Assembly (NCBI RefSeq): GCF_030272615.1
Contig: NC_081406.1
Location: 233,544,396 to 233,608,395, forward strand
Length of the DNA: 64,000 bases
Source: Cryptomeria japonica
Lineage: Eukaryota; Streptophyta; Pinopsida; Cupressales; Cupressaceae
Reading direction: 5' to 3'
Below are positions 24,214-35,441 of this stretch, in pieces; the stretch's first letter is position 1, and every line of letters begins with the position of its first letter. A model generated the notes under the pieces. It had not been told where the DNA came from. It searched no databases and worked only from the letters and a program-made list of their open reading frames with translations. Made by a program: the position numbers and the translations under genes.

Positions 24214-25390
24214 ATGCCTCGGAGGAAGCCTAACAACTTGAGGAAAATCCTGAATCCAAAATCCATGGAGATGTGTTTGAGGCAGCAGCTTGAAGTTTCT
24301 CCTGAAGATTTTGAGGCTGAAAAAATTTAAGAACATAAAGCTAGAAGATTAATTAGATCTACAAAAGAATTCATTATCACTCTGCAATAAAATCTATCTA
24401 ATGCTCAAGACAAAAGGAAGGAACTATGGGAACAATTGCAGGATCAAAATGATGAATAAAAGGATACTTTGAAGAACCTATGTCAAAAGTTGAATCAAGA
24501 AAATGGAGTTATGAAGAATGAAACGCAAGCCCTAACCATGAGGATGAAAAAATAAATTGAAGACAGAAAGAAAAAGGAGGAAGACCTTGCTAGATCACTG
24601 AAGGACAAATATGAAGAATGCATCAGGTTGGCTCATGAAAATGATGTGTTGAGAATGAAATTAGTGCAATTCCAAAACAATGAACAAGAACTTGAAAGAT
24701 AGATGATAATCCTAAGAGGTGATCCGACTATTGCAAATGAGTATAAGGACAAATTTAAGGCTAGTTCAACACAACTTAATGAAATATTGAAGAGCCAAAG
24801 GAATAATAGAGACTCCAGAGGACTTGGATTTGAACAAGGTCAGAGCTCTGGTACTGCAAATGAAGATCAGACATCCAATATGCAAAATGATTAGAACAAC
24901 TAGAACTAGAGGATACCGATAAGGCAGCTCAATGCTCACAAATTCAATGGTAGATGTTTTGTTTGTAATAAATTTGGTCATATGGCTAGACAATGTAGAA
25001 ATAGAGAAAATCAGAATTATAACTCTATTCCCGGTCAATGTTCCAAATGCAATAAGTATGGTCATAAGACAGAAGATTGCAGAATGAATGTAAAATGTCA
25101 TGCATGTGGAAAGTTTGGAGATATGGCTAATCTATGCAGGTCAAGCAATTATCTTGGATATATCAAAGCAATTCAAATGAACAATGTTACATGTTATGCA
25201 TGCAACAAGATTGGACACATAGCCAAGTTTTGTAGAAGCAAAAATCTACCAGTTAGCAATAATGGATCAAATGATAAAGGAAAGAAAAAGATCAATGAGA
25301 TCTAGCATAATCATACTAAGAGATGGGTCAGGAAGTCAGATGATCAATTGGGAGATGAAACTGCTCTGGTTACTCAACTCGCAGAGTGAA
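24214..25390 (+). pseudogene. Element B ORF1: coiled-coil protein with four zinc knuckles (gag-like)
   Basis: From ATG 24214 (MPRRKPNNLRK) one frame runs to about 25390, broken only by in-frame stops (for example near 24328, 24388, 24457, 24553, 24700 and 24892). Most are TAA or TAG where CAA or CAG is plausible. Residues about 50-160 are rich in Lys, Glu and Gln with coiled-coil character. The C-terminal third holds four CX2CX4HX4C knuckles: CFVCNKFGHMARQC, CSKCNKYGHKTEDC, CHACGKFGDMANLC (His changed to Asp) and CYACNKIGHIAKFC. Such knuckles bind packaged RNA in gag nucleocapsids. Four in a row is more than the single knuckle usual in Copia gag. The nucleocapsid role is inferred. Confidence 0.7.
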
Positions 25391-25771
25391 ATGTTCCTAA
25401 ACCAGTAGGAAGCTCATCCGAAAATTAAGGCAAATGTCTTAGGGGTAGGAAAATTTCATGAAAATCCTGCATATTCCCCGAGAAAGAGATCTGATATGTC
25501 TCACCACAAGGCATAAATATGTTGAATCGAGATCCGATATGTCTCATCGGAAGGCATTTATATCAATGAAAAATTAGGATTTTTTGAAGGATAAAAGGAA
25601 GAATTCACCTCATTATGATCACCTTGCATTCAGAGTAATACATAGTGAGTCAAAGGCAATTTAGAGCGATCAGAAGCAACCATCAGTGATTTCAATTGCA
25701 TTCAAAGGAGATTTCTAGGGTTTGTCACCGGCGGCTATTTCTATGTATTTCTCAAAATTCAATCATTCAAA
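25391..25771 (+). other. Element B interval between ORF1 and ORF2
   Basis: No long frame is seen. It contains two near-copies of a GATCTGATATGTCTCACC / GATCCGATATGTCTCATC phrase about 47 bp apart (25490-25550), each followed by AAGGCAT. The last ~100 bases lead up to the ORF2 ATG. Confidence 0.45.
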
Positions 25772-25947
25772 ATGGAAGTTGGTTCTTCTTTTGTCCCCAC
25801 TTTCATTGCAAATCCCACTTTAGTAGAGGTTAAGGACCGTCCGAGACCAATATTCAAAAGTTACCCTCATATTGCAACTCTTGATTATTTGGTTGGCATT
25901 TTTTCAAGGGTTCCCAAAGGCATTGTTTATGTTGAGTATGTCAGTGC
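25772..25947 (+). pseudogene. Element B ORF2, N-terminal segment, cut by element C
   Basis: The ATG at 25772 (MEVGSSFVPTFIANP) opens a frame of 58 codons plus two bases that ends at the AGTGC target duplication of element C. If C and one AGTGC copy are ignored, the codon is completed by base 46909 and the frame continues without a break into the segment at 46909. The product is described under the downstream segment. Confidence 0.8.
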
Positions 25948-26782
25948 TGTTGTCTTCAAAATCCGATTCCCTTTAACATCCTTAGAATAATTTGATTTAA
26001 GATTGGTGCAGAAGACACATCAAAGATAAGGAAATTCTCAAGACAACATATGACAAGGTTTGATTAGACCTTCTACACTTCGGGCTTACTCAGAGCCCAG
26101 GCGGGTATACCTTTGTGAATTAAATTCACACTTTCAAACATAAACCCACAGCAAACCAGTCCAGAAAACCAGTGGATCTATTCACCTTGAAGTCAACTGA
26201 AAATAAAGGATGGAAATTGTACTTAAATTCAGCATTTCGATCAACAAAGCATGCAATAAACAACTTCAATTAATACGAGTGCCTTATCCAAGGTCACAGA
26301 GTCATCTAAACTCAAATAAAACTCCTCAAACAAAACATCTTTATGCTTCCCTTCAGCTTGGTTTCTATTAATCCTTGTATATGCCTGACACCTACAAGAA
26401 TTCAAGCATTCCAAACTAAGCTATGGTCATCAAAAATTCAAAATTCCTTCCAAAGAGTTTACTAGTATGAGTGATCCCCTCATCTTTAATTTCCCTCCCA
26501 AAGAGAAAAACTAACGAACACTTATACTAAAATTGCTTTGCAATTCCATTCAAACAGAACAACCCTGGATTATTCAAAATGAAAACAGTAAACAAACTTG
26601 TGAACAAACTTGAAGACAACACAAAGCTTTACTCAAAACCGATGGTCTGTATATTGATATTTAATTCAAGAAATATTACAAGAAATTTTGATTCTCCATT
26701 AAACTTAGAAAAGCTCAGATAAATTTTTGCAGCATTTTCTTACAATTTTTTGTGATCTCTTTTCCTCTAGTCCTGGTATCCA

Positions 26783-26788
26783 TTTATA
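26783..26788 (-). promoter_or_regulatory. Probable TATA box of the element C 3' LTR
   Basis: TATAAA on the minus strand (context GTTGTTATAAATGG), about 100 bp after the LTR ORF stop and 835 bp before the LTR end. The same sequence is kept in the other LTR at 40853-40858. The assignment is inferred from position. Confidence 0.5.
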
Positions 26789-26885
26789 ACAACATGGATG
26801 CACAATGCTTTGGACTTCTCGAGGAGAGTTTGTTACAATCATTTATTTCAAAATAAAGAGGTTACAAGCTTTTTGCAAAAAATAG

Positions 26886-29800
26886 TTACAAGCTCTTTTC
26901 AGCCTCTGCAGTTTCTTCAACAGGCTGTTCAGTTGCAACCTCTTCTACCTTTTCAGGGGCCCTCTCTAACTGTTCCGGATCATGGGTGGCATATTTAGTT
27001 GTCCACTCACCATATACCTCTTCTGTCGGCCATGAGAAATTAATCACTTTATCTTTAGTCTTAGTCAACCTTTTCCAAGAATTTCTCATTTTGTTGACTT
27101 CTGAATTGAGAAAATCTTAATGTGACCTAATTTCCTCTATCTCTTGTATTGTCACAACAAAGAAAGAAGCATCATCAAGATCAATAATTCCTTTGACTCT
27201 TGCTGACAATTTAGCTTCTATCTCCTTAAGCCATATTTGTTTGTCTTTTAACTGATCCGGGTTAACAAAAGCTCCTGGGAGAAACTCAAAAACTTGATCA
27301 GTGTACTCCTTCTTGCACAAATTAACCTTCCTATCCACATTATCCACCTCTGCTGCCAATTGTACTAAAACTTTAGAGACATCAGAAGTGGATTTGATGA
27401 TGGGATTGGCCCTTGCTTCATCGCAAGATACACACATAAACTCTAGATCTTGCTCCCTAGGCCTCCATCTGTCAAAAATAGGTGGTAAAATGGCCTTGTC
27501 TCTCCTAAGCTCATTCCATATTTCTATAATTTTACCTACATTGTTGTAGAACAATGAGGCATTTATTGTATCTACAAAACTGGAAATTGTAGCCCTTATT
27601 TTATCCTCATATTTCTTTGCATATAAGGCCTGAGCCTGTTTAAAGTTTTCTAATTCTTGGGGAGTGATTTCAATCATTTGAGAGCTGGAGGGTGCTGGAG
27701 ATGGTGGAAATTCAATGATAGGGCTAGTAGGTGGAGGTCTTGCAGGAAAAGAGGAAATCATCAATGTTGAAGACTCACCTTGTTGGTATTGTCCAGTCAA
27801 CTGGCTCTGCAACTTGGCAATGATGCTATCCTTACCACTTACCTCCTCCTTGGCATTGTTATAAGCCTTCAAAATTGTTTCCAACTTAATTTGGAGGGCC
27901 TCCTTCTCTTTGGCTTCCTTCTCTGCTACTGCAACACTAAATTTTGCAGTCTCTAATATAGTGCTAGCAGCCTCTACTACCCCTATACTCTGCACTCTCT
28001 TCACCATCATCCCACCAAGGTAACTTGACCCTGGGGTGTCTTTGCTTTTCTTACTCTCATTTCTCTTGAGAGAGCACATGATGAGTGTAGCATTATCCTT
28101 ATTGAAAGTAACCCCCTCCATAAGTTTAGTCTCTTTTCTTATTGCATCTCATACCAGGGCATCTGCAATATCCCATTTGGGTAAGATGAGCACTCCAGCT
28201 TGTGCTACCATATCTCTTCCCTGCTCAGGGGTGATGGTTTTAAATTCTTCCATCATCTCTTGCTTTATTTCCTCTTCCACTAGGGTTGGATCTTTATTGG
28301 GCTGGTCAGCCTTTCTTGTTTCACGTCTAGCATTATATTTATCTATGTGTTGTTTCCATATAAACTGCATAAATGCTTCTGATGTGACAAAATTGTTATC
28401 AGCCAGAAAGGCACTACTTGCCTGCTTTATCTCAGGATCCCACTCTTGGCCTTTAAGTTCAGTGGAGGTGATATCCATTTCAGCACCAATGGGTTCTTCT
28501 GGCATCCCTTCCTCCACTTCATCATAAGTGTATGCAATTTCCCCTAGACTACCCAATTGTAAGAGGTGCTCAGTTGTTGCTTGCTCATTTCCTATATGGA
28601 TAGGGGATTGGGATGGGGAATACAAAGGTGTATCTGACTGCACTTCTTTTCACACCCTTTGCTTCTTTAGGCTCCCTTGGATGTCAATGACATCTTGTAT
28701 CTTCCTCTTTCCTTTGGAGGAAGAGGGCTCCCCTGTTGTAGGCACCAGCACACTATAACTGGATTTCTTATGCAGTGTGTAATCACCAGGAGGGATTGCT
28801 TTGCTGGAAGCTGACCTACTTAGGATTATTCTTGCCTTTTCAAGGTTGCTCTTTATTACAACTTCCCTCTTCTCCTTCAGTGTCTGCATCACATCTTCAA
28901 AACAAACAATCAAAAACTTTATTTTCTCTTCCAGTGGGAAAAATCTAGACAATGGATCATAGCTAGCATCAAACTGATGCACAAAATCCAAGGCTTTCTT
29001 ATAAGCCACCCACTTTTCTTTCCTTATCTCCTGCTCATCTAGATCAAACTCATTTCTGATGAGGTCTTCAGGAAACTGGAATTGATGAGGCCTACCTCTG
29101 CATGCTACCTTCTTCCTAAACATACCATTGAAGAAGTCTTCTGGATCAGCACACCTAGACACTGCAGTGGACAAATGATAAGGTTTGAGGAAATCCTCAA
29201 AGTAATTCCAGCCTCCCTTTGCTATTACAAATTGGTGGGCTATGGTAGCTGGAGGGAAAATGGTTCCTTTACCCCTCGTTGTCAACTCTGCCTCTTGTAA
29301 TCCACCAATTTGTCTAAGGATCTCTATGATTCCTACTTTGAGTGGGACCTAGTAAGGTAACAAAAATGGGGTGCCTCTAAAACCAAAAACTCTAAAAACT
29401 GTGGAGGCTGGATATAAATAAATGTCACCCCAGTTATCAACAATTTTTATGTTCTCTATGAATTCTTTTGGTCTTATGAATTCCAGAAGAACCTTGGGGA
29501 TTCTTGGGTTTTCAGAGTAGAGGAGAGTCCTTATTTTAGATGCAAAATATTTATCAAACTTCAAAAAACTGGCATCCTCTATATCCGATGACAACACAGT
29601 ACTCCATAGCTGTACTGGCATTTTTTCTCGTTCCTTCTCCTTAACCAAGTCCAGTCCACTGGCAAAATAATCACCACCTTTGAAGAGAAAAAGATGCATT
29701 AGGAGTGAGTACCATCTGAAAGGCCTATCCACCTTTCCATTCTTGATTCCTATTAACCCTCAATGGATAGCATCAGCAATAAAAGAGGCATAATCAAATG

Positions 29801-30527
29801 TAATTGCAAGAGAAGGATTCAAAATTTGGAAAATCATTAATAGGTAATGATTCGGCATATTTGCCTCAGCATCTTCTCCCAAAACTTGGCAAAGTGCCCA
29901 ATATAGTCCTTTAGCCCTCAGGGTGAACATACTTAATGAAAAGGGCTCTTGTGTGTTGGGTCCTACAACTGTTAACCCTCCTATTTTCACAAAAAAATCC
30001 TTGAGAGGCCCATTCTTGAGATGACTCCTCTGTGCACCATAAATTTGGGCTAATGATGTGAAATTTATAGGTTCTAGGAAGTTTGTGAACTCATTAAGCC
30101 AAAATGCTGTCCTAAACTCTTTAGCATTAATTTCAACAAGGGTTTTCCCATTTACATCCCGAATACTTCTTGTGACTAGATCATAATTGAGCGCAATTTG
30201 GGTCAGCAAATCTGTGTCCATGAATACCCCTGGGACTACTAATTTCCCAACATCTAATTCCCAGATACTATTTTGCGGGGCAAAAGAATTTCTCATTCCG
30301 AATACAACTTTAAACAACTCCAACCCAGACAGTCCAACCTGTGGGTCTCTCAACCAATTACCCTTGTCATATAATCCTTCTCCTATCTTTAGACGGGGAG
30401 CCTTGGGCACTAACTCTTTTGCCTTTGATGCCTGATTAGTTGACAATGTCAACTGTTCTAAAAAATCATCACAAACACTCCTTTCTAAATAGTTAACTTT
30501 GCCAGAAAATTCTCTTTTAGGAGCCAT
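26886..30527 (-). pseudogene. LTR-encoded ORF of element C, copy in 3' LTR (about 1,213 codons, unknown protein)
   Basis: From ATG 30527 (MAPKREFSGKVNYLERSVCD) to the stop at 26886 the frame is 3,642 bp with no frameshift and only five in-frame stops (29760, 29349, 28650, 28149, 27117). At all five sites the other LTR has a sense codon. The start is conserved in both copies. Residues about 1-430 look like a compact globular region rich in aromatic and hydrophobic residues (for example FDYASFIADAIH, WYSLLMHLFLFKGGDYF). Residues about 560-640 are charged with a basic patch (SKGKRKIQDV). Residues about 800-900 have coiled-coil character, followed by a Pro/Ser-rich linker (RPPPTSPIIEFPPSPAPSSS). 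The C-terminus is acidic. I recognise no enzyme motif. Loose resemblance in style to B ORF2 is only an impression. Confidence 0.8.
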
Positions 30528-31169
30528 TTTGAAAATGCAAGAAATGAATGCCACTCTTAAACAATTTCGTGACGAATCAATTATCTTATTTAGAACACTA
30601 CACAAGAATTGCTACACAAAAATATGAGAGAACCTGTTCTTTTCTTGAAGGAATTTGCTCTGCAAATGAACCAACTTGCTCTATATTTGAGGAAAATAAC
30701 TCTGCGTCTGCTTTTCTACAAAATCCTTTAAAAGATAACTTCACCCGATTGATAGGAAATCAAATATTTGTACTCAGGGCCTTAACTATAACATTGATTC
30801 TGCATGCTTCAGCCGTCCCTTCAAAATTGAATTCATACGAGAATTCATATTTTTCGCTCCAACGGGTCACAACATTCCTGCAAGTGTTTCATTTTGCTCT
30901 TTCGCAACTTTGCGAAGCATAACTATCGGGCAGCTTAGTCATGCGAAATAACGCCAACCGTTTGATCAAAAGAAACTTGATCGAGCATTAGATTAACTGA
31001 CGGCTTTGGCTTTTCTCTGGGTCCCACTTTTCTATTGGCTACATGATACCATGTGGCGTCCAACCATTGGCCTTGAAATTCCCTTCGCACTCCACTTGAT
31101 ACTGGCCGAGTGTCTTTCTTTTATATCGCCGGTTCCACCTTGGCGAGCCCATACTTTCTTCTTAGACCA
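30528..31169 (-). promoter_or_regulatory. LTR region between tandem repeats and LTR ORF
   Basis: This would be leader or promoter for the LTR ORF. It contains several GCGAAA-type motifs (for example near 30899-30945) and the inverted pair TTCGCAA/TTGCGAA. No obvious TATA box was found on the minus strand. Confidence 0.4.
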
Positions 31170-32281
31170 CGTGTTATCATGACATGTAGACGGCTCTAGT
31201 TCACTCTCGCTATTTCGCGGGGTATAAAGAATGAGAATCTTACCCTTGCGAAATAGCGTGAGCCATCGGATCATCTCTTAAGCTGATCGGCTTTTAATCC
31301 TCTGAAAAGGCTCTCAAGAGGGGTGGGCCCGCTAACTCATTGTGAACACCTGGCACCTAGTCACTTTCAGAGCTGACTTGTCACTCTGTTATACGCCAAA
31401 AGGAAACCACGGGGCCCCACTTTCTTCTTAACAACTATATCCTCCAGGTCATCATCATGACACGTGGATGGCTCTCATTCACTCTCGCTATTTCACGGGA
31501 TATAAAAAGTGAGCATCTTACCCTTGCAAAATAGCACGGGCCGTCAGATCATCTCTTAAGCTGATCGGCTTTTAATCCTCTGAAAAGGCTCTCAGGAGGG
31601 GTGGGCCCGCTGACTCATTGTGAACACCTGGCGCCCAGTCACTTTTGGAGCTGACTTATCACTCTATTATATGCCAAAAGGAAACCACGGGGCCCCACTT
31701 TCTTCTTAACAACTATATCCTCTAGGTCATCATCATGACACGTGGATGGCTCTCATTCACTCTAGCTATTTCGTGGGGTATAAAGAGTGAGCATCTTACC
31801 CTTGCGAAATAGTGTGAGCCGTCGGATCATCTCTTAAGTTGATTGGCTTTTAATCCTCTGAAAAGGCTCTCAGGAGGGGTGGGTCCGCTGACTCATTGTG
31901 AACACCTGGTGCCCAGTCACTTTCAGAGCTGACTTGTCACTCTGTTATACACCAAAAGGAAACCATGGGGCCCCACTTTCTTCTTAACAACTATATCCTC
32001 CAGGTCATCATCATGACACGTGGATGGCTCTCATGCACTCTCGCTATTTCGCGGGGTATAAAGAACGAGCATCTTACCCTTGCGAAATAGCACGAGCCGT
32101 CGGATCATCTCTTAAGCTGATCAGCTTTTAATCCTCTGAAAAGGCTCTTAGGAGGGGTGGGCTCACTGACTCATTGTGAACACCTGGCGCCTAGTCACTT
32201 TCGGAGCTAACTTGTCACTCTGTTATACACCAAAAGGAAACCACGGGGCCCCACTTTCTTCTTAACAACTATATCCTCCAG
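31170..32281 (-). repeat. Four 278-bp tandem repeats in the element C 3' LTR
   Basis: Boundaries at 31170, 31448, 31726, 32004 and 32282 give a constant 278-bp period. Each unit begins near TCATCATGACACGTGG, ends in CTTAACAACTATATCCTCCA, and contains GCTATTTCGC...GCGAAATAGC, a 10-bp inverted repeat around a roughly 28-base loop with GTATAAAGA in it. Arms are perfect in the first unit and degraded in others. A partial copy of the GCGAAATAAC motif lies outside the array near 32478. Confidence 0.85.
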
Positions 32282-32834
32282 GTCATCTCCACCTGCGACC
32301 TGACTCACCTCTGGGGCCCGCCTTTTAGCCTTTAATCCTGACCCGCTGACTATTGTGACTTGTGCCACGTGCCACCATTTTACTTGCTATCAACAACCAG
32401 CTGGACCGTCTAGGTGGCATGCCATGTGGTTTTCGCAACTTCACTGGTTTTAAACTACATGCAACTTCACCTAGCGAAATAACGCGAGTTGTGGATCCAT
32501 CTGCGAGATGCGCATTAGTTACTGGGCCCGACAACTTTAGAAGAAAAACATACAAGGCATAAATTTTTCGATTAATTAACATAACCGCCTAGGCAAACAA
32601 CAAGGGGGGGACACTTCCTATGACCCCACGACCCATTACTTAAGTGAATAAAGTAACGAAAGATTAGAAACCAGAGGGTTTAAAATGAACACAAGAGGAT
32701 CTAAAATCAAAAACCCTTAAACCCTTGAGGTCTAGAACAAAGCTAAAGCATTTGGAACTACACCTTACTCAAAAATTCAACAAACCATAGCCAATCATGG
32801 GAAAAGAAAAGCCCATCTTTAATCAGTGATAACA

Positions 32835-33064
32835 GCGGCTCTGACTGGGGATGGTTGATCGCAAGGTCAACACAAGAAAACTCAGAAACTCTAGAGAAAC
32901 AGACCAAAACACAGACCAAAACAGAAAAGCAGGAAAGGAACAAAATATGTACAAACAAAGGACCTACCGTGCATGGACATTAAGAGAAATAATTCTTCAG
33001 GAATTGTCCATGCACTGGAAATTCCTGCATTTCATCATCCATATTCTTCAAGAAATATGAATCC
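32835..33064 (-). other. Element C, end of pol to 3' LTR
   Basis: This is a short non-coding stretch after integrase. No polypurine tract is visible next to the LTR on the minus strand (it reads CCAGTCAGAGCCGC before TGTTATCACTG). Confidence 0.5.
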
Positions 33065-34126
33065 TTAACCATTTAAGTTACAAACCACAAAAGGGCCAAT
33101 CCATAATGATTCAAATTTCTTATGCTTTCCCTTATCTTGTCCTTTTGCATTCCACTGAAGAACCATGTCATCAATTCGAAACTTCCTTAGTGATGTCCTT
33201 TTATCAAAAAGATACTTTGACTGCAACTGGATCTTCTGATTTCTCTTATGAGCAGAAGCTCTAAGCTCCTCCATTTCTACAATTTGGATCATTATGTTTT
33301 CCATTGGTTCAGATACCTCCATGTCTTCATTCTGCAAAAACTTATACACTGGAAGAAGGTTATTTACCGATAGTCTGGCTTGGGCACCATAAACTAATTC
33401 AAAAGGTGACATTCCAATGGATTTTTTAACTATTATTCTATCTACCCACAGAGCTAACTTCAACTTTTAATCCTAAGATCTTTTATTCTCTTCTAGGATT
33501 TTCTTGATGATATTCAGCAGGCTTTTATTGCTGGATTCTGCTTGTCCATTCCCCTGAGGGTGTTAAGGTGAAGAGTATGACATGAGTATACCATGACTAG
33601 TACAAAAGCCTACAAATTCATCTGATCTGAAACACATGGCATTATCCATCACCAATTTTGCAGGTGTCCCAAATCTAGTTACAATATTATCCATTAGGAA
33701 ATCAATGACAATTTTACTAGTAGCTCTTCTTGTAGGGATGGCTTCTATCCATTTGGTGAAATAATCAGTGGCCACTATGATCCATCCATGACCTCTCCCT
33801 GACTTTTCAACAATTTCTCCAATAAAATCAATACCCCACTGAACAAAAGGAGCTTCTACAGAGACTGGATTTAGGGGTAAGGCTCCTTCATACTTGAACT
33901 TGGATGAGAATCTTTGACATGGATCACATCTCCGAACATATGCATGGGTATCTTTAAATAAGGTGGGCCAATAATACCCAGCCCGTATTATCTTACTAGC
34001 AGTAGTCTTAGCAGAATAGTGACCTCCACATACTCCATCATGCATTTCAGTCAACACCTGTTTAGCTTGAAATTCATCCAAACACATTAGTAACTTTCCA
34101 TCTCTTTTTCTCTAGAAAAGATCACC
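33065..34126 (-). pseudogene. Element C integrase
   Basis: The zinc-binding HH-CC region (HDGVCGGHYS ... CDPCQRF) lies at about 34060-33920. The catalytic core follows: first Asp in WGIDFIGE, second in LVMDNAMCF (usually DNG), and the Glu in PQGNGQAESSN just past a stop at 33563. The C-terminal part (FELVYGAQARLSV ... DKGKHKKFESLWIGPF) is the usual Gypsy tail that binds DNA. Two or three stops near 33563 and 33464 break the frame; otherwise it is well preserved. It inserts element DNA in the nucleus. Confidence 0.85.
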
Positions 34127-35441
34127 CTAAATGAGCACATATTTTTGGGACTTGAGTTTTAGAGTTCTTTTCTGATTGTATGTCATTTCTTCTGGGAGTA
34201 TATCACCTCTCAAGACTTGGATTATCTCTGTGTACCAAGGTTGCCTCTCAATACTAGTGACCAAAGCATCTCTAACCTCAACATTGTGTATTTCTACATT
34301 CATGAGATTTGACTTAGTCATGAGCTTAGCCAAACCTAAACCTCTCACCAATTTGGTGATCTTTATCTCCAAGTTGAACTCCTGAATTCTATTAATCCAT
34401 CTGCATCTCTTCCTAGTAACCTTAGACTGAGATAAAATATCTTTAACTGCAGCATGTGGGACATAGGCAATGATGTTTGCATTCACTAAATATGGCCTAA
34501 AAGCCTTAACAGCTTTAACTAGGGCATAAGCTTGTTTCTCCATGGCTTCATATTTTAGTTCTGTTGCCTGCAAAGATTTACTGTAGAAGGCTATGGGATG
34601 TTCATATCCTTCATTGTCCTTTTGTAGTAATACTGCAGCCACCGTATGATATGAAGCAAAAGAAAATAGAGAAAAAGGCTTACTATAATCAGGGGATTTC
34701 AACACTGGTGCCTCCTGGATTGCCTTCTTAATCTCAGCAAAAGCTTTTGAAGCTTCTTGATCTCAATGAAACTTTGTGTCCTTCTTAAGCAATTTGACAA
34801 TAGGCTTGACTATCTCTACGAAGTTTGCAATGAATCTCCTGACAAAATTTACTTTACCTAAAAAGGATTGGATACCTTTCACATTTTTAGGTTCAGACAG
34901 CTTATTGATTGCTTCAATTCTCTCAGGGTCTATTCTTACCCCCTCCTTAGAAACTGTGTCCCAATAACTTTCCTTCAGTGACCCCAAAATGACATTTCTT
35001 GGGATTCAGTGATACACCAAATTCCAAGGCTTTATTGAACACCTTCTCTAGATGTCCACAATGATCATCATCTCTTTTAGAGAAACAAGTTAGATCATCT
35101 TGATACACCACCATGATGATGTTTATGAATTCTTTGAAAGCTACATCCATAGCTCTCTGAAATGTAGCTCCTGCATTTTTTAATCCAAATGGCATTCTCA
35201 CATATACTTAAGTTCCCCATAGAGTAGTGAAAGTTGTTTTAAACTATTCAGACTCCTTTACCAACACTTGGTTATATCTTGAGAAACCATCCATCATGGA
35301 TAAAAGATCACATCCTATCACTCTTTGTAGCATGGCTTCCATATTTGGGGATGAGTAATTATCTTTCAAGGAAGCAACATTTAGATTCCTAAAATCTACA
35401 CACAATCTGATGTCTCCATTCTTCTTCCTTACTGGAACCAA
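34127..35441 (-). pseudogene. Element C reverse transcriptase and Gypsy RNase H
   Basis: RT starts VPVRKKNGDIRLCVDFRNLN. The palm motifs are LLSMMDGFSRYNQ (first Asp) and VVYQDDLTCFSKR (the DD pair), both intact near 35310 and 35090. A frameshift near 34985 precedes the thumb region (KGIQSFLGKVNF). RNase H follows at 34705-34300 (HTVAAVLLQKDNEGYEHPIAFYSKSL). Stops at about 35244, 35207 and 34763 interrupt it. The enzyme copies the RNA genome into DNA and the RNase H degrades the template. Confidence 0.85.

Larger units (their letters stand above)
25948..32834 (-). repeat. 3' LTR of element C (6,887 bp)
   Basis: The plus strand starts TGTTGTCTTCAAAATC and ends CAGTGATAACA. Read on the minus strand it holds a GC-richer segment with four 278-bp tandem repeats (32281-31170), an untranslated stretch, the LTR ORF (30527-26886), a TATA-like TATAAA at 26788-26783, and about 835 bp of probable R-U5. 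The ORF is therefore in U3 if that TATA is the promoter. No clear polypurine tract precedes the LTR at 32835, which is odd for an element that transposed. Confidence 0.9.

Noticed and set aside
31032-31274. Possible small gene in the element C LTR tandem repeats
   Set aside because: The frame lies in the first 278-bp unit and is not kept in the other units or the other LTR.
31170-32281. CRISPR-like array
   Set aside because: Units are 278-bp direct tandem repeats without short repeat-spacer structure, in a plant retroelement LTR.
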